From positions 66,999 through 130,998 of the forward strand of contig CALHGZ010000007.1 in assembly GCA_938031175.1 (NCBI GenBank): a stretch of DNA of 64,000 nucleotides, in the 5' to 3' direction. Made by a program: the position numbers and the translations under genes. Origin of the DNA: Candidatus Kapaibacterium sp. GTDB lineage: Bacteria; Bacteroidota; Ignavibacteria; Kapaibacteriales; UBA2268. This document shows, piece after piece, positions 37,995 to 48,390 of the stretch (its first letter is position 1; the number at the start of each line of letters is the position of its first letter). Under the pieces are notes generated by a model, which was not told where the DNA came from, did no database searches, and saw nothing but the letters and a program-made list of their open reading frames with translations.

Positions 37995-40565
37995 ATGTTA
38001 AATAAGACTAATGATCAAATGAAGCCAATTCATAAATTTGTGGTAACTGCTTCAGTACCAGAAAAAATAAGCAAAATAATCGAAATTGCATATAACTATT
38101 GGTGGTGTTGGAATTCAGATGCAAGAGAGCTATTTATTCGAATGGATAAAAAACTATGGGACGCAGTTAATCACAATCCTATCTTATTAATAAATAAATT
38201 ACCCCAGGAAAGATTAAATGAACTTGCCGAACAACAGGAATTCATTAGCTATATGAATTTCATTCATTCAAAGTTCTATATTTATCTCAATTCAAAGGGT
38301 TGGTTCGATGATTTAGATATACAAAATAAGGGAGTAATAGCATATTTCAGTCCAGAGTTTGGAATAAATGAGAGTTTTCCAACTTATTCAGGTGGTTTGG
38401 GGGTACTCTCAGGAGATCATCTTAAGTCCGCAAGTGACTTAGGGGTTCCAATCGTTGGCATAGGATTATTGTATCAAATGGGGTATTTTCGCCAGCATTT
38501 AGCTCAAAATGGATGGCAGAATGAAATTTATCATTATAATGACTTTTTTACCCTTCCGATAAGATTAGTAAAGAAAAATGATAAACCAGTAATTATTAGT
38601 GTTGACCTACCGCTTGCTAAAGCTTTTGCCCAGATATGGGAGTTGAAAATCGGTAAAGTTTCACTTTATTTGCTTGATACTAATATTGACCAAAATGTAA
38701 TTGAAGAGTATCGTGATATCACTGACCAATTATATGGAGGCACTCGTGAAACTCGTATTCAACAGGAAATTATGCTTGGTATAGGTGGTATGAAAGCATT
38801 AAAAGCTATTGGTATAGAACCGGAGGTTGTGCATATCAACGAAGGTCATGCAGCTTTCGCATTACTTGAGCGAACAAAGATGTTTATGGAAAAATTTAAG
38901 ATAGATTTTCGATCGGCAAAACAAATTACCCGCAATTCATCTATATTTACTACCCATACACCAGTGCCAGCCGGCAATGAAGTCTTCAAACATGACAGAG
39001 TTGAGCATTATTTCCATAATTATTATTCAAAAATAGGACTGTCAAAGGAAGAATTCTTCGAATTAGCACAGGAAGGTAAATACAGCCCTGACAAGGATTT
39101 CTCAATGACTATTCTCGGATTAAAACTAACAGCTTACCACAATGGTGTTAGCAAATTGCATGGACAGGTTTCACGAAAAATGTGGCAAAATATATGGCAA
39201 CAATTTCCTGTAGATGAAGTACCAATAAAATCGATTACTAATGGTATTCATACTCTAACTTGGATAGCTCGTGAATTTGCCGAACTTTATGATAGATACT
39301 TAAGTCCGAGTTGGCGAACAGATACAGATAATCCAAAGATTTGGGAAAAAGTAGATAATATCCCTCCCGAAGAAATTTACAGAGAAAAACAGAGGCGAAG
39401 AGTTAGGTTAATCCTTTTTGCACGGGAATATTTACAGGAAAAGCAGAAAGAATATTTAACTCCAGACCAGATAAAAAATATTAATGAATACCTCGATACA
39501 GAAGCACTTACCTTAGGATTTGCAAGGCGTTTTGCTACATATAAACGAGCTTTGCTAATATTTCGTGATATGAAAAGGTTGACATCAATACTTACCAATC
39601 CCGAGCGACCTGTTCAATTGATTATTGCTGGTAAAGCCCATCCTCACGATACAGCAGGTAAGGAAGTCATACAGCGCATTATTCAGAATGTTAGGGAATA
39701 TAATTTAGAGCGATATGTAGTTTTTCTCGAAGATTATGATATGGTAATTGCAAGGATGATGATTAAAGGATGTGATGTATGGCTTAATACTCCAATTCGA
39801 CCAATGGAAGCGAGCGGAACAAGCGGTATGAAAGCTGCTATAAATGGTACATTGAACCTTAGCATAAAAGATGGTTGGTGGAACGAAGCAGCCACTCCAT
39901 ATAATGGTTTCACAATTGGTGAAGGAAAAGAATATCCCAATTATGAAGAACAAGAAATTATTGAGTCACAAATTCTTTATGATATGCTCGAAAGAACTAT
40001 TGTACCGATGTTTTACGATAGAACTAAAACAAGAGTGCCATATCAATGGGTAAATATGATGAAGGAATCAATTAAAACTATTGCACCATATTATTCAACC
40101 CACAGAATGGTAAAAGAATATACAAATATGTTCTATATCCCTGCAATGGGGAACTATTTAGAATTAACACAAAATAAAGCCCACAAAGCAATTGAACTTA
40201 AACAATGGAAAGATTATGTTCGCAATGAATGGCATAATGTAAAAGTTTTAAAAGCAGAAATGAACCATAATGGCGAACCACACTTAGGCAAACCTATTAA
40301 TGTTACTGCTGTCGTTTCTCTTGGAAATCTAAAACCAAATGACGTCGAAGTGCAGGTATATTATGGCTCAGTTGATACCCACGGCGAATTGAAAGATACA
40401 TATTCAAAAACACTTGAATACATAAATTCCGATGGAAATAAGCATTACTACCAAGGTTCATATATATGCCCCGATACAGGTATGCAAGGGTTTACGATAC
40501 GCATTCTTCCAAATAATCCGCAACTAATTGATAAATCTGAATTGTATATTTGCAAATGGGCTTAA
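37995..40565 (+). CDS. glgP: Alpha-glucan (glycogen/maltodextrin) phosphorylase
   Basis: A GT35 phosphorylase that releases glucose 1-phosphate from alpha-1,4-glucans. The PLP-binding segment EASGTSGMKAAINGTLN, with its lysine near residue 612, and the TTHTPVPAGNEVF and ATYKRA blocks are present. The 856-residue length and N-terminal DUF3417 region (NYWWCWNSDARELF) put it with the Thermotoga-type family. It stands alone, divergent from tsaC, and no other glycogen genes are in the window. A maltodextrin role is possible. Confidence 0.95.
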   Translation: MLNKTNDQMKPIHKFVVTASVPEKISKIIEIAYNYWWCWNSDARELFIRMDKKLWDAVNHNPILLINKLPQERLNELAEQQEFISYMNFIHSKFYIYLNSKGWFDDLDIQNKGVIAYFSPEFGINESFPTYSGGLGVLSGDHLKSASDLGVPIVGIGLLYQMGYFRQHLAQNGWQNEIYHYNDFFTLPIRLVKKNDKPVIISVDLPLAKAFAQIWELKIGKVSLYLLDTNIDQNVIEEYRDITDQLYGGTRETRIQQEIMLGIGGMKALKAIGIEPEVVHINEGHAAFALLERTKMFMEKFKIDFRSAKQITRNSSIFTTHTPVPAGNEVFKHDRVEHYFHNYYSKIGLSKEEFFELAQEGKYSPDKDFSMTILGLKLTAYHNGVSKLHGQVSRKMWQNIWQQFPVDEVPIKSITNGIHTLTWIAREFAELYDRYLSPSWRTDTDNPKIWEKVDNIPPEEIYREKQRRRVRLILFAREYLQEKQKEYLTPDQIKNINEYLDTEALTLGFARRFATYKRALLIFRDMKRLTSILTNPERPVQLIIAGKAHPHDTAGKEVIQRIIQNVREYNLERYVVFLEDYDMVIARMMIKGCDVWLNTPIRPMEASGTSGMKAAINGTLNLSIKDGWWNEAATPYNGFTIGEGKEYPNYEEQEIIESQILYDMLERTIVPMFYDRTKTRVPYQWVNMMKESIKTIAPYYSTHRMVKEYTNMFYIPAMGNYLELTQNKAHKAIELKQWKDYVRNEWHNVKVLKAEMNHNGEPHLGKPINVTAVVSLGNLKPNDVEVQVYYGSVDTHGELKDTYSKTLEYINSDGNKHYYQGSYICPDTGMQGFTIRILPNNPQLIDKSELYICKWA

Positions 40566-40890
40566 TTAATAGTTGCTTGTTTGGCTTTGTCTAAAAATGA
40601 GTTAATCAATATTATTGTCCAAATTTTGTTTTCTTATCTACCTCTAAATTAATTCCAAACAGCAATCTTCTGTATATATTTTAATTGATTTAAATTTAAT
40701 ATGTTATGAGATTTTATATTTTTTCAACTACTATATATAATACCTTGTAATATAATAAGTAATCTTGCCAACACATAATTTACAAAATTCTGTATTTGCT
40801 TTAGCATAATAACAATTTAGCTAATTTTGAACTAATTATTGTGTATTAATAACAATAAATTTTGATATGTCTAACTTATGTTTGGAGCTA
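40566..40890. other. Intergenic region before the FecA-like receptor
   Basis: This 325-bp AT-rich stretch contains TAATTTTG at 40822-40829 with TTTG at 40795-40798 (23-bp spacer), a candidate promoter 61 nt before the receptor's ATG. No Fur-like palindrome, hairpin or ORF was recognised. Confidence 0.5.
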
Positions 40891-43065
40891 ATGATGAAAA
40901 TCAAAATAATTTACGCTTGCTTAAGCTTGCTGATTTCCCATTGCTTTTGTTTATTTGCAAAAGATAATCAGGAAACAAAAGATACATTACGTCACTATAG
41001 ATTTGCACCCGTAAATATAGTAGAAAGTAAGACAAAAGTATTAGAGGAAATTCCGGGTTCAGCAATATTAATTAATAAATCGAAAATAGAATTAAGCACA
41101 CCAAATAGCTTTTCAGATTTACTAAACCGTTATCCCGGTATTCATATAAATAATGAGGATGGTTTGGGTTTGCGATTGAATCTTGGTATAAGAGGTATAG
41201 AGACAGATAGAAGTCGTTCTTTGCTTGTTATGGAAGATGGCATTCCGGTTGCATTAGCTCCTTATGGCGAGCCGGAAATGTATTATTCACCAAATATTGA
41301 TAGAATTACTGGTATTGAAATCTTAAAAGGTAGCGGTTCTATCCTTTATGGTCCACAAACCATCGGTGGTGTTCTGAATTTATTAACTAATGAACCACCA
41401 ATCGGTTCACAATATTTTGCTGGATTGTCAGGCGGGAATGGTGGTTTTTTAAAAACACGCATAGGTTATGGTTCAGGCTCATCTAATCTGGGATTTTTAG
41501 TTGAATATCATAGAAAACAAGCTGATAATCTATATCCTGTAAGTTATAAAGTAAATGATTTGATTACTAAATTTAAAATCAGATTAGATGATCGTTCGAA
41601 TTTAAATTTCAAAGCTGCATTTTACGATGAAAAGTCTAATTCGACATATTTAGGAATTACTCAAACTATGTATGAAAAAGGTGATTACTTTGTTAATTTA
41701 GCTCCTAATGATAATTTGGATATTAGGCGTTATTCGGCAAGTCTATCGCACAATTTAATTGTGAGCAATAATATCATTTTAAATACATTAGTCTACGGAT
41801 ATACAACATCACGTAATTGGTTGCGGCAGGATTTCACAAGAATACTACCCAATAATAAACAAATTGAGCGGATTTATGGGGATACAAATGTTACAAATGG
41901 AGCTATTTATATGCTCAATTCTACAGGAGGTAGAAATAGGCAATTTGAGGTATTTGGTATAGAACCAAGAATGACATTTAATTATTCATTATTTTCTGCA
42001 AGGAATGAACTCAAAGCCGGTGTAAGATTTTTATATGAAAAAGCATTCGAGCAAATGATAATCGGTAACAAGTATAATGCTCTTTCAGGTCAGATGAGGG
42101 ACAATGAAACGCGTTCAGGAAATGCTTTTAGTGGCTATTTCCAAAACAGAATTTTTCTGAATGATAAATTTATATTAACACCAGGTTTAAGGATAGAGCA
42201 TTTTATTTACGAGCGAAAAATAGTTCGCTGGAGAAATGTCGATACATTGATTCAAAATGAAAATAATATTACAGGATTTATTCCGGGTATAGGAATAAAT
42301 TACAATTTTAATGAGAATAATACAATTTTTGCGGGCATTCATAAGGGATTTGCTCCACCCCGAATTAAAGACGCCATAACAAGTCAGGGAGAAGCTCTAT
42401 TACTTGAACCTGAAAATAGCTGGAATACAGAAATTGGCTGGCGTTCAAATTCAATTAATTGGCTTACATTTGAACTTACTTTGTATATGCTCGAATTTTC
42501 GAATCAAATAATTCCGGTTTCGCAATCGGCTGGCGGCACTGGCACTGGATTAATTAATGGTGGTAATACATCTCATACAGGTATCGAAGCATCGATTTCT
42601 TTTGATTTAGGATATATATTCCAATTACCATTTGAATTGACATTTGAAACACATTCCACTTATAGTAATTCAATATATTCTGCTGATAGATATATCACAA
42701 AGGGAGAATCAAGAATTAATATTTTGAATAATAGTCTTCCTTATGCTCCAAATTTGAAGTGGAGCGGTATAATTAATTTGAGAACGAATTGGGGATTAAC
42801 ATTTGAATTAGCTTCAATATATACTGGGAAACAATTTACAGATGAATTAAATACATTTGAACCTACACCTGATGGTCAAATTGGTATCATCGAGCCTTAC
42901 CATCTATTAAATTTGACTTCAAGATTTCAATTATTTGAAAATGTCTCGTTTTCAATATCTATCAAAAATCTTTTAGATGAAAGATATATATCGAGCCGTC
43001 GTCCACAAGGAATTAAAGTTGGCTTGCCAAGAATATTTATGGCTGGATTAGATTTAAATATTTGA
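40891..43065 (+). CDS. TonB-dependent receptor, FecA-like siderophore type
   Basis: An outer-membrane receptor of about 725 residues with a signal peptide, a plug domain (about 45-165: VEEIPGSA-type start, LLNRYPGIHI, RGI, LVMEDGIPV, EILKGSGSILYG) and a 22-strand barrel ending SIKNLLDERY...AGLDLNI with the terminal I typical of some barrels. The plug resembles FecA/Fe-dicitrate receptors, so ferric-siderophore import is likely but unproved. The start at 40891 has GGAG 4 bp upstream; the frame extends upstream to 40867. A strong terminator follows. No TonB or ABC importer is adjacent. Confidence 0.88.
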   Translation: MMKIKIIYACLSLLISHCFCLFAKDNQETKDTLRHYRFAPVNIVESKTKVLEEIPGSAILINKSKIELSTPNSFSDLLNRYPGIHINNEDGLGLRLNLGIRGIETDRSRSLLVMEDGIPVALAPYGEPEMYYSPNIDRITGIEILKGSGSILYGPQTIGGVLNLLTNEPPIGSQYFAGLSGGNGGFLKTRIGYGSGSSNLGFLVEYHRKQADNLYPVSYKVNDLITKFKIRLDDRSNLNFKAAFYDEKSNSTYLGITQTMYEKGDYFVNLAPNDNLDIRRYSASLSHNLIVSNNIILNTLVYGYTTSRNWLRQDFTRILPNNKQIERIYGDTNVTNGAIYMLNSTGGRNRQFEVFGIEPRMTFNYSLFSARNELKAGVRFLYEKAFEQMIIGNKYNALSGQMRDNETRSGNAFSGYFQNRIFLNDKFILTPGLRIEHFIYERKIVRWRNVDTLIQNENNITGFIPGIGINYNFNENNTIFAGIHKGFAPPRIKDAITSQGEALLLEPENSWNTEIGWRSNSINWLTFELTLYMLEFSNQIIPVSQSAGGTGTGLINGGNTSHTGIEASISFDLGYIFQLPFELTFETHSTYSNSIYSADRYITKGESRINILNNSLPYAPNLKWSGIINLRTNWGLTFELASIYTGKQFTDELNTFEPTPDGQIGIIEPYHLLNLTSRFQLFENVSFSISIKNLLDERYISSRRPQGIKVGLPRIFMAGLDLNI

Positions 43066-43088
43066 TAATTTAACTTCTATTAACTAAT

Positions 43089-43136
43089 ATACATAAATCA
43101 CGCTATATTAATAGCGTGGTTTATGTATTTTTTTTA
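43089..43136 (+). terminator. Intrinsic terminator of the FecA-like receptor gene
   Basis: A 17-bp stem (43089-43105 with 43112-43128, one G-T wobble) with a 6-nt loop is followed by a T-tract to about 43136. It sits 24 bp after the receptor stop codon. Confidence 0.9.
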
Positions 43137-43223
43137 TTTGGGATTTATTTTTTAAATTTTTTTAATCATAAATAAATCTTATAATTGTAAAATATTTTTC
43201 TCAAAAACTTTTAAGGTATAATT

Positions 43224-43898
43224 ATGGAATTTAAAATTGAAAATGGTCCAGTTTTCACAGTATTACGTATTCATCTAAAAAGCGGAGAGCAATTCAGGGC
43301 AGAAGCAGGAGCAATGATATCAATGACTCCAAATTTAAAACTTGAGGCAAAAACAACGGGTAAAGGTGTTTTCGGTGCTTTTAAAGCTGCCGTGGGAGGA
43401 GAATCTTTTTTTGCTTCACTTTACACAGCTGAAAATGGCGATGGAGAACTTGTTTTAGCACCAGCAGTATTAGGTGATATAATTCATTTACAATTGACAA
43501 ATCAAACTATTTTTGCTCAATCTGGCGCTTATCTTGCGGGCAGTCCCGATTTAGTAATTTCAACTCAAGGTTCATTTAAGGCAATGATTGCCGGCGAAGG
43601 ACTATTTTTGCAAAAAATAACAGGTTCAGGACATCTTTTTCTGAATTCTTACGGTGCAATCATTGAGAAAACATTAGTACCCGGCGAAAAATATATTGTT
43701 GATACCGGGCATATTGTTGCTTTTGATCAATCAATAACATATTCATTACGCAAGGCATCAAAAGGGCTTTTCTCAACAATAGCAAGTGGTGAAGGGTTAG
43801 TTTGTGAATATATCGGTCCCGGTAAAATTTATATGCAATCAAGGAATCTGCCGGCATTTGCATCACTAATAGCAAAATTAATCCCCTCTAAGAGTTAA
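43224..43898 (+). CDS. AIM24/TIGR00266 family protein
   Basis: A 224-residue beta-rich protein of the TIGR00266 (AIM24-like) family: EFKIENGPVFTVLRIHLKSGE, the AEAGAMISMTP motif at about 27-37, and the FASLYTAENGDGELVLAP block. The fold is a trefoil-like beta prism. The function in bacteria is unknown. There is no signal peptide or membrane segment. The gene ends 18 bp before the convergent batE. Confidence 0.88.
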   Translation: MEFKIENGPVFTVLRIHLKSGEQFRAEAGAMISMTPNLKLEAKTTGKGVFGAFKAAVGGESFFASLYTAENGDGELVLAPAVLGDIIHLQLTNQTIFAQSGAYLAGSPDLVISTQGSFKAMIAGEGLFLQKITGSGHLFLNSYGAIIEKTLVPGEKYIVDTGHIVAFDQSITYSLRKASKGLFSTIASGEGLVCEYIGPGKIYMQSRNLPAFASLIAKLIPSKS

Positions 43899-43915
43899 AA
43901 TGGCAAACTATTGTG

Positions 43916-44674
43916 TCAAATGATTTCAATTGAATTTTCAGGAATCCAGCCGATGTTCCCATCGGCTATTCTTATTTTTACCCAATCAGATAGGCGGTCA
44001 ATTATTTGTAACTTTGTGCCTTCATGGAGTGTAAAAAGTGTAATGCTGTTCATATCTGGTGAACTTTTAACCGTTACGCTGGGCGAGAAAATTATTGCCA
44101 TATCATCATTATTTTCAAGGTTATTAGTTTGAATTGAGAAGAAAATTGTAAAAATTGCCATCAAAAACGAAAATACAGCAATGGCAAAGAATGCTTTTCG
44201 CATTTTAGGGGATATTACAAGAAGGAATACTGCTAAGCTTATGAATATTAGCCAAGAAAAAATAATTGTAAAAATTGCCCATGTGGACGAGGAAAAATTG
44301 GCTCGGATTGTTTCAATCCATTCAATCAAGAAAAATTTAGGTATGGGTTCAATTTTATCAACAATTCGCAAGTTGGCTATTTGAAGATTAAAGTTTATTT
44401 CATCGTCTCCAGGTGCTAATTTCTTGGCTCGTTCGTAATATAGGATTGAATGTGGTATTTTACCTAGTCTGAAATATGCGTTACCAATGTTATAGTAAAT
44501 CTCGGCAGATTCATATCCTATTTTAAGTATCTTCTCATACAACTCAATTGCTTTTTCAAAGTCTGAATTTTTATAATATTCATTTGCTCTTTTAAATAAA
44601 CTTATGGCATCTTCCGAAAATAATCGGTTGAAAGAGAGAAAAAGACATAAGATGAAGATTAAAGTTCTCATCAT
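43916..44674 (-). CDS. batE: BatE: TPR and SH3-like membrane protein
   Basis: A signal/anchor segment is followed by TPR repeats (about 20-105: SLFKRANEYYKNSDFEKAI), two adjacent transmembrane helices (about 128-150 and 157-175) and a C-terminal bacterial SH3-like domain (about 190-252, ending DGNIGWIPENSIEII). This is the BatE layout of the Bacteroidota aerotolerance operon. It starts 4 bp after batD. The end is the convergent 3' end of the AIM24 gene. Confidence 0.88.
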   Translation of the reverse strand: MMRTLIFILCLFLSFNRLFSEDAISLFKRANEYYKNSDFEKAIELYEKILKIGYESAEIYYNIGNAYFRLGKIPHSILYYERAKKLAPGDDEINFNLQIANLRIVDKIEPIPKFFLIEWIETIRANFSSSTWAIFTIIFSWLIFISLAVFLLVISPKMRKAFFAIAVFSFLMAIFTIFFSIQTNNLENNDDMAIIFSPSVTVKSSPDMNSITLFTLHEGTKLQIIDRLSDWVKIRIADGNIGWIPENSIEII

Positions 44675-44678
44675 ATTT

Positions 44679-46514
44679 TTATTTCAAATGATTATTGATA
44701 TTAGTTATTACATAGCTGGCTTTATCGTATAATTCTTTCATTTCAATAGTTCCATCAACAGGAGCAAATCTAGCATATTCACATTTGTCAATGGTTTCGA
44801 ATGTTTGATTGATTAGTTCTTCTGGAATATTTCGCTCTTTTAAATTAGTCAAGGCAATTTCTTTATTTAATTCTGCAAATGGAATATTTAATTTTGAACT
44901 TAAGTAGCCCCACAAAGCACGGGAAACCTCTTCGTAAAATGAGTTTCTATCACCTTTTTTCAGATATTCACGCGCAAGCGATAGGCTCTTTTTAGCAGTT
45001 TTATTTGCTCTTTTATTCAACATTAAGGCTTTGTCACGTCTTTCTTTAATTGTTTTTCGCCTGACAACAAAAAATATTATAAACATGGCAAGAGGTATTA
45101 AACTCATAAAGTAATGCATTGTTGATGCGAAAAATTTTGTGCCTTTTGGTTTAAGATTTATATTTGTTTTAATATATAAAATATCTTTGCCTAAATATTT
45201 TATTTCTTCTTTTCTAACGCCCGATACAATTGTTGTAGCATCAGAGGTTTCGCCTTTTTCAACATTAATTGTAAATGGTCCAGCTGTTAAAGTTTTATAT
45301 TGGCGAGTGGATAAGTCGAAATAGGAAAACCTTATCGGTTCAATTTGATATGTACCGCTATGTCTTGGAATAAGTAAATATTCAAATGTTTTATTTCCAG
45401 AAAATCCATTAGCTGTTGTAGTTAAATTTTCAATGGATTTAGGATCATAAAAATCAAAATCCGATGGGAAAAGAGGATTTAACGGTTCAATTAATTTCAA
45501 ATTGCCTGTGCCTGAGAGCTGAACTTTTAACGTAACGGGTTCATTTGTTCTAGTCAGAGTTTTATCGAACCAAGCTTTCATCGAGATGTTACCGACAGCA
45601 CCATTAAATTCGCTAGGTGCATTGTCGGGAAGAGCTTTAGCACGAATTTGTGCAGTGCGCGATTTTAACTTATATTCAAAATCACGTGTTGTGCCAAGGG
45701 TAAAAGGGTTATCGAAAAAATCGTCAAAAAGACTTCTCCGGCTGGGTCTTTCGACTCGTAATCTAACAATAGCATCCAATTCAAGTGGTTCAATTGTCAG
45801 ATTTCCGGTTCTCTGGGGAATTAACAATTGTTTTTTTAAAGTTGCGACCTGATAGTTTACTCCATCAAGAACTTCATTTGTCCAATTTATCTGACCGAGG
45901 GATTCAATATCCTGTAGCCAAAAACCTGCGTTCAGTGATGTTTGTGGATTACTTAAATTTACAAGCATTAAATTAGGATGCTTATAAATTTTATATGTTG
46001 CTACTAATGGTTCGCCTAAATATACATCTGATTTGCTAACATTTAGGGTTAAGAAGAGATTTCTCTTTATGATTTCTATTGCTTGTTCGCTTTCTGTTCT
46101 TTGTTGCTGTTGTGTTGCATCCTGTTGTCCTTTGACAACATTTAATGTAATTGTATTAGAAAAGATACGCTTGCCATCTACTACAATACTTGCTGCTGGA
46201 ATAGTATAGGTGCCAGGTGCACCGGCTTGGAGTATGTAAGAAAATGAAAGGTTTTTTGACATTCTACCATTGATAATTTGTATGCTCTGGCTTTGACTCG
46301 GTCCACCAAGAAATGTGAAATCTTTGAAAGTGGGTCCTTGAAAATTTGTCCCATCTCCTTCCAGGGTGTAAGTTACCTGAAATCGTTCACCTGATGCTAC
46401 AGGATTTTTATTTACTGTTGCACGAAATTCCTGTGAATATGATGAATAAATTGTCAACAATATGAGTAGAAAGATTATGTTTCTATAGTTTGGATACAAA
46501 ATTTGAGTTTTCAT
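44679..46514 (-). CDS. batD: BatD protein
   Basis: BatD is a large membrane-anchored periplasmic protein. A signal peptide (MKTQILYPN...SSYSQ) is followed by beta-sandwich repeats (about 25-420; FRATVNKNPVASGERFQVTYTLEG) and one transmembrane segment at about 450-470, then a cytoplasmic helical tail. Members are thought to scaffold Bat proteins. The ATG at 46514 follows the batC stop by 9 bp; a TTG at 46529 overlaps batC and adds five residues, which I do not favour. Confidence 0.9.
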   Translation of the reverse strand: MKTQILYPNYRNIIFLLILLTIYSSYSQEFRATVNKNPVASGERFQVTYTLEGDGTNFQGPTFKDFTFLGGPSQSQSIQIINGRMSKNLSFSYILQAGAPGTYTIPAASIVVDGKRIFSNTITLNVVKGQQDATQQQQRTESEQAIEIIKRNLFLTLNVSKSDVYLGEPLVATYKIYKHPNLMLVNLSNPQTSLNAGFWLQDIESLGQINWTNEVLDGVNYQVATLKKQLLIPQRTGNLTIEPLELDAIVRLRVERPSRRSLFDDFFDNPFTLGTTRDFEYKLKSRTAQIRAKALPDNAPSEFNGAVGNISMKAWFDKTLTRTNEPVTLKVQLSGTGNLKLIEPLNPLFPSDFDFYDPKSIENLTTTANGFSGNKTFEYLLIPRHSGTYQIEPIRFSYFDLSTRQYKTLTAGPFTINVEKGETSDATTIVSGVRKEEIKYLGKDILYIKTNINLKPKGTKFFASTMHYFMSLIPLAMFIIFFVVRRKTIKERRDKALMLNKRANKTAKKSLSLAREYLKKGDRNSFYEEVSRALWGYLSSKLNIPFAELNKEIALTNLKERNIPEELINQTFETIDKCEYARFAPVDGTIEMKELYDKASYVITNINNHLK

Positions 46515-46522
46515 AATCTGTC

Positions 46523-47212
46523 CTACCAATTTTTTTCATTGCGTTGTTTTTGGGTATTTTGTTTTAATTTCTTTTTCTGTAAATCTTTTTCTTTCTGGTC
46601 TAAAGCTTGTAGCATACGTTCAGCATCTTCTTTTGTTATTTGATTGTCTCTTTTGTGTTGTGTTTGGTTCTGCTGTTGTTGATTTTCTTGTTGTTCTTGT
46701 TGTTGCTGGTTTTGCTGTTGCTGATTTTGTTGTTGCTGTTGATTTTGTTGTTGTTGATTTTGCTGTTGTTGCTGATTTTGCTGTTGTTGAATGAGCATAC
46801 GTCGTGCATATTCAAGATTATATTTTGTATCTAAATCGTTTGGATTGTTTCTCAAGGCATTTTTGTATGCTTCGATACTTTCAGCATATTTCTGTTGTTG
46901 AAATAGTGTATTGCCTAAATTGTGGAAAATCTTTGCCCTTGTTTCCTTGTCTGTCTCTTTATCTATTAGAGATGCATAGTAATTCATTGCGTCCGAGTAG
47001 TTGTTTTGTTTATATAGAGAATTTCCAAGGTTATATAAAGCAATTTCCGAACCGGGTTCTAATTCAAGGGATTTTCTGAATTTAATTTCAGCTTCGTTAT
47101 AATTTTTATCTTTATAATCTTTATTCCCTTGTCGAATATATGATTTAGCCGATTGAGAAAAAGATTCGGCTGAAATTGAAAACATTAAAACAATAATAAG
47201 CCAGAACTTCAT
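46523..47212 (-). CDS. batC: BatC: TPR protein with glutamine-rich tail
   Basis: A secreted or periplasmic TPR protein: signal peptide 1-20, three TPR repeats (about 22-135; ALYNLGNSLYKQNNYSDAMNYY) and a glutamine-rich tract at about 137-187, then a charged end. This matches BatC. The Q-rich tract is unusually long for the family. It overlaps batB by four bases (ATGA), so translation is coupled, and batD follows 9 bp behind. Confidence 0.9.
   Translation of the reverse strand: MKFWLIIVLMFSISAESFSQSAKSYIRQGNKDYKDKNYNEAEIKFRKSLELEPGSEIALYNLGNSLYKQNNYSDAMNYYASLIDKETDKETRAKIFHNLGNTLFQQQKYAESIEAYKNALRNNPNDLDTKYNLEYARRMLIQQQQNQQQQQNQQQQNQQQQQNQQQQNQQQQEQQENQQQQNQTQHKRDNQITKEDAERMLQALDQKEKDLQKKKLKQNTQKQRNEKNW
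46650..46796 (-). repeat. CAA/CAG-rich low-complexity repeat in batC
   Basis: About 50 codons encode runs of four or five glutamines separated by single asparagines or glutamates. CAA and CAG are mixed, so the tract is not a pure trinucleotide repeat and should be less slippage-prone. Confidence 0.85.
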
Positions 47213-48255
47213 CTTTGTTTCTCCACAAAATTCATTAATTGAGCGATATATTTATTTTTCCTATCTGACAGAAAGAATTCGAACAGAAGTAAGATCAAAG
47301 CAACAAATAGAAAGTACTGAAATTTATCATCATAATCAGTGAATAATTTTGATTCGATTTCAGTTTTTTCGAGTTTAGCCAGAGAGCTGAGTAGATCATT
47401 AACCATAGGGTCAGTATCAAGAGCTCGAATAAAATTGCCATTACCAGCCGATGCTATCTGCTGGAGCATAGTAGCATCGAGTTTTGTTATAACAGTGTTA
47501 CCTTGGCTATCTTTTAAATAAGTCATTGTTCCGTCGCCCCTTTTAATCGGTATAGGACCGCCATTGACTGAACCTATTCCTACTGTATGAATAATAATTC
47601 CCTTTGATGCAGCAAGTTGTGCCATACCGACAGCATCATCTTCGTGATTTTCACCATCAGTTATAATTATGATTGATTTGCTACGCTTTTCGTCTTCGCT
47701 TAAAGCTTTGATACCAAGTTCTATAGCTTTTCCTATTGCAGTCCCCTGATTAGCGATGATGTCAGTATCCACTGTTTGCAGCATTAATTTGGCAGCTCCG
47801 TAATCAGTTGTTAATGGAAGTTGTAAAAAGGCATCTCCTGCAAATACGACCATTGCTATTCGATCATTTGTCAACTTGTCAATGAGACGTGATATCATTA
47901 ATTTTGCACGGCTTAGTCTATCGGGCTTTATATCTTGAGCTTTCATACTGTTTGAAACATCGATTGCTATGACTATATCGATTCCTTCGCGCTTGAATTC
48001 GACAAGTCGGGAGCCGATTTGTGGCTGTGCTATACTTAAAACCAAAAATGCTATTGCAATAGATATAAATATCAACCGGATAAAAGGTTTATATCGTGAT
48101 ATATCAATGAATAATTGGTTAACTAGTGGGGCTTCTCCAAAATTTTTTAATTTTCTTTTTCGGTCAATACGCCAAAGAAAATATAAAAAAATTATTAAAG
48201 GTATTGCAAGCAAACCCCACAAATATTCGTGATTTCCGAATCGAAATAGTTCCAT
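47209..48255 (-). CDS. batB: BatB: von Willebrand A domain membrane protein
   Basis: A 348-residue protein with transmembrane helices at about 11-28 and 60-77, a VWA domain (about 90-280) with complete MIDAS motif DVSNS (Asp99, Ser101, Ser103), and a last helix near 316-332. This is BatA/BatB of the aerotolerance operon. I name it BatB because batC follows it directly. No batA, DUF58 or moxR gene is upstream: the next gene is aconitase, with a hairpin between. So the operon is reduced to batBCDE here. Confidence 0.85.
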   Translation of the reverse strand: MELFRFGNHEYLWGLLAIPLIIFLYFLWRIDRKRKLKNFGEAPLVNQLFIDISRYKPFIRLIFISIAIAFLVLSIAQPQIGSRLVEFKREGIDIVIAIDVSNSMKAQDIKPDRLSRAKLMISRLIDKLTNDRIAMVVFAGDAFLQLPLTTDYGAAKLMLQTVDTDIIANQGTAIGKAIELGIKALSEDEKRSKSIIIITDGENHEDDAVGMAQLAASKGIIIHTVGIGSVNGGPIPIKRGDGTMTYLKDSQGNTVITKLDATMLQQIASAGNGNFIRALDTDPMVNDLLSSLAKLEKTEIESKLFTDYDDKFQYFLFVALILLLFEFFLSDRKNKYIAQLMNFVEKQR

Positions 48256-48390
48256 TTTTCTGTGTTTTTCTCTTTAAATAGCAAGTATTTCAGACGAATA
48301 ATTTTTTTGGTAATTGAGTGTTAAAGTTTATATTGGCATCAGTAAGAATTTAAAAATGTAATTGAGGTGTGAACATATATATTAAGCAAA

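Noticed and set aside
46640-46834. Leucine-rich plus-strand ORF opposite batC
   Set aside because: It is the antisense of the glutamine-rich tract; the poly-Leu pattern follows from CAA/CAG codons.
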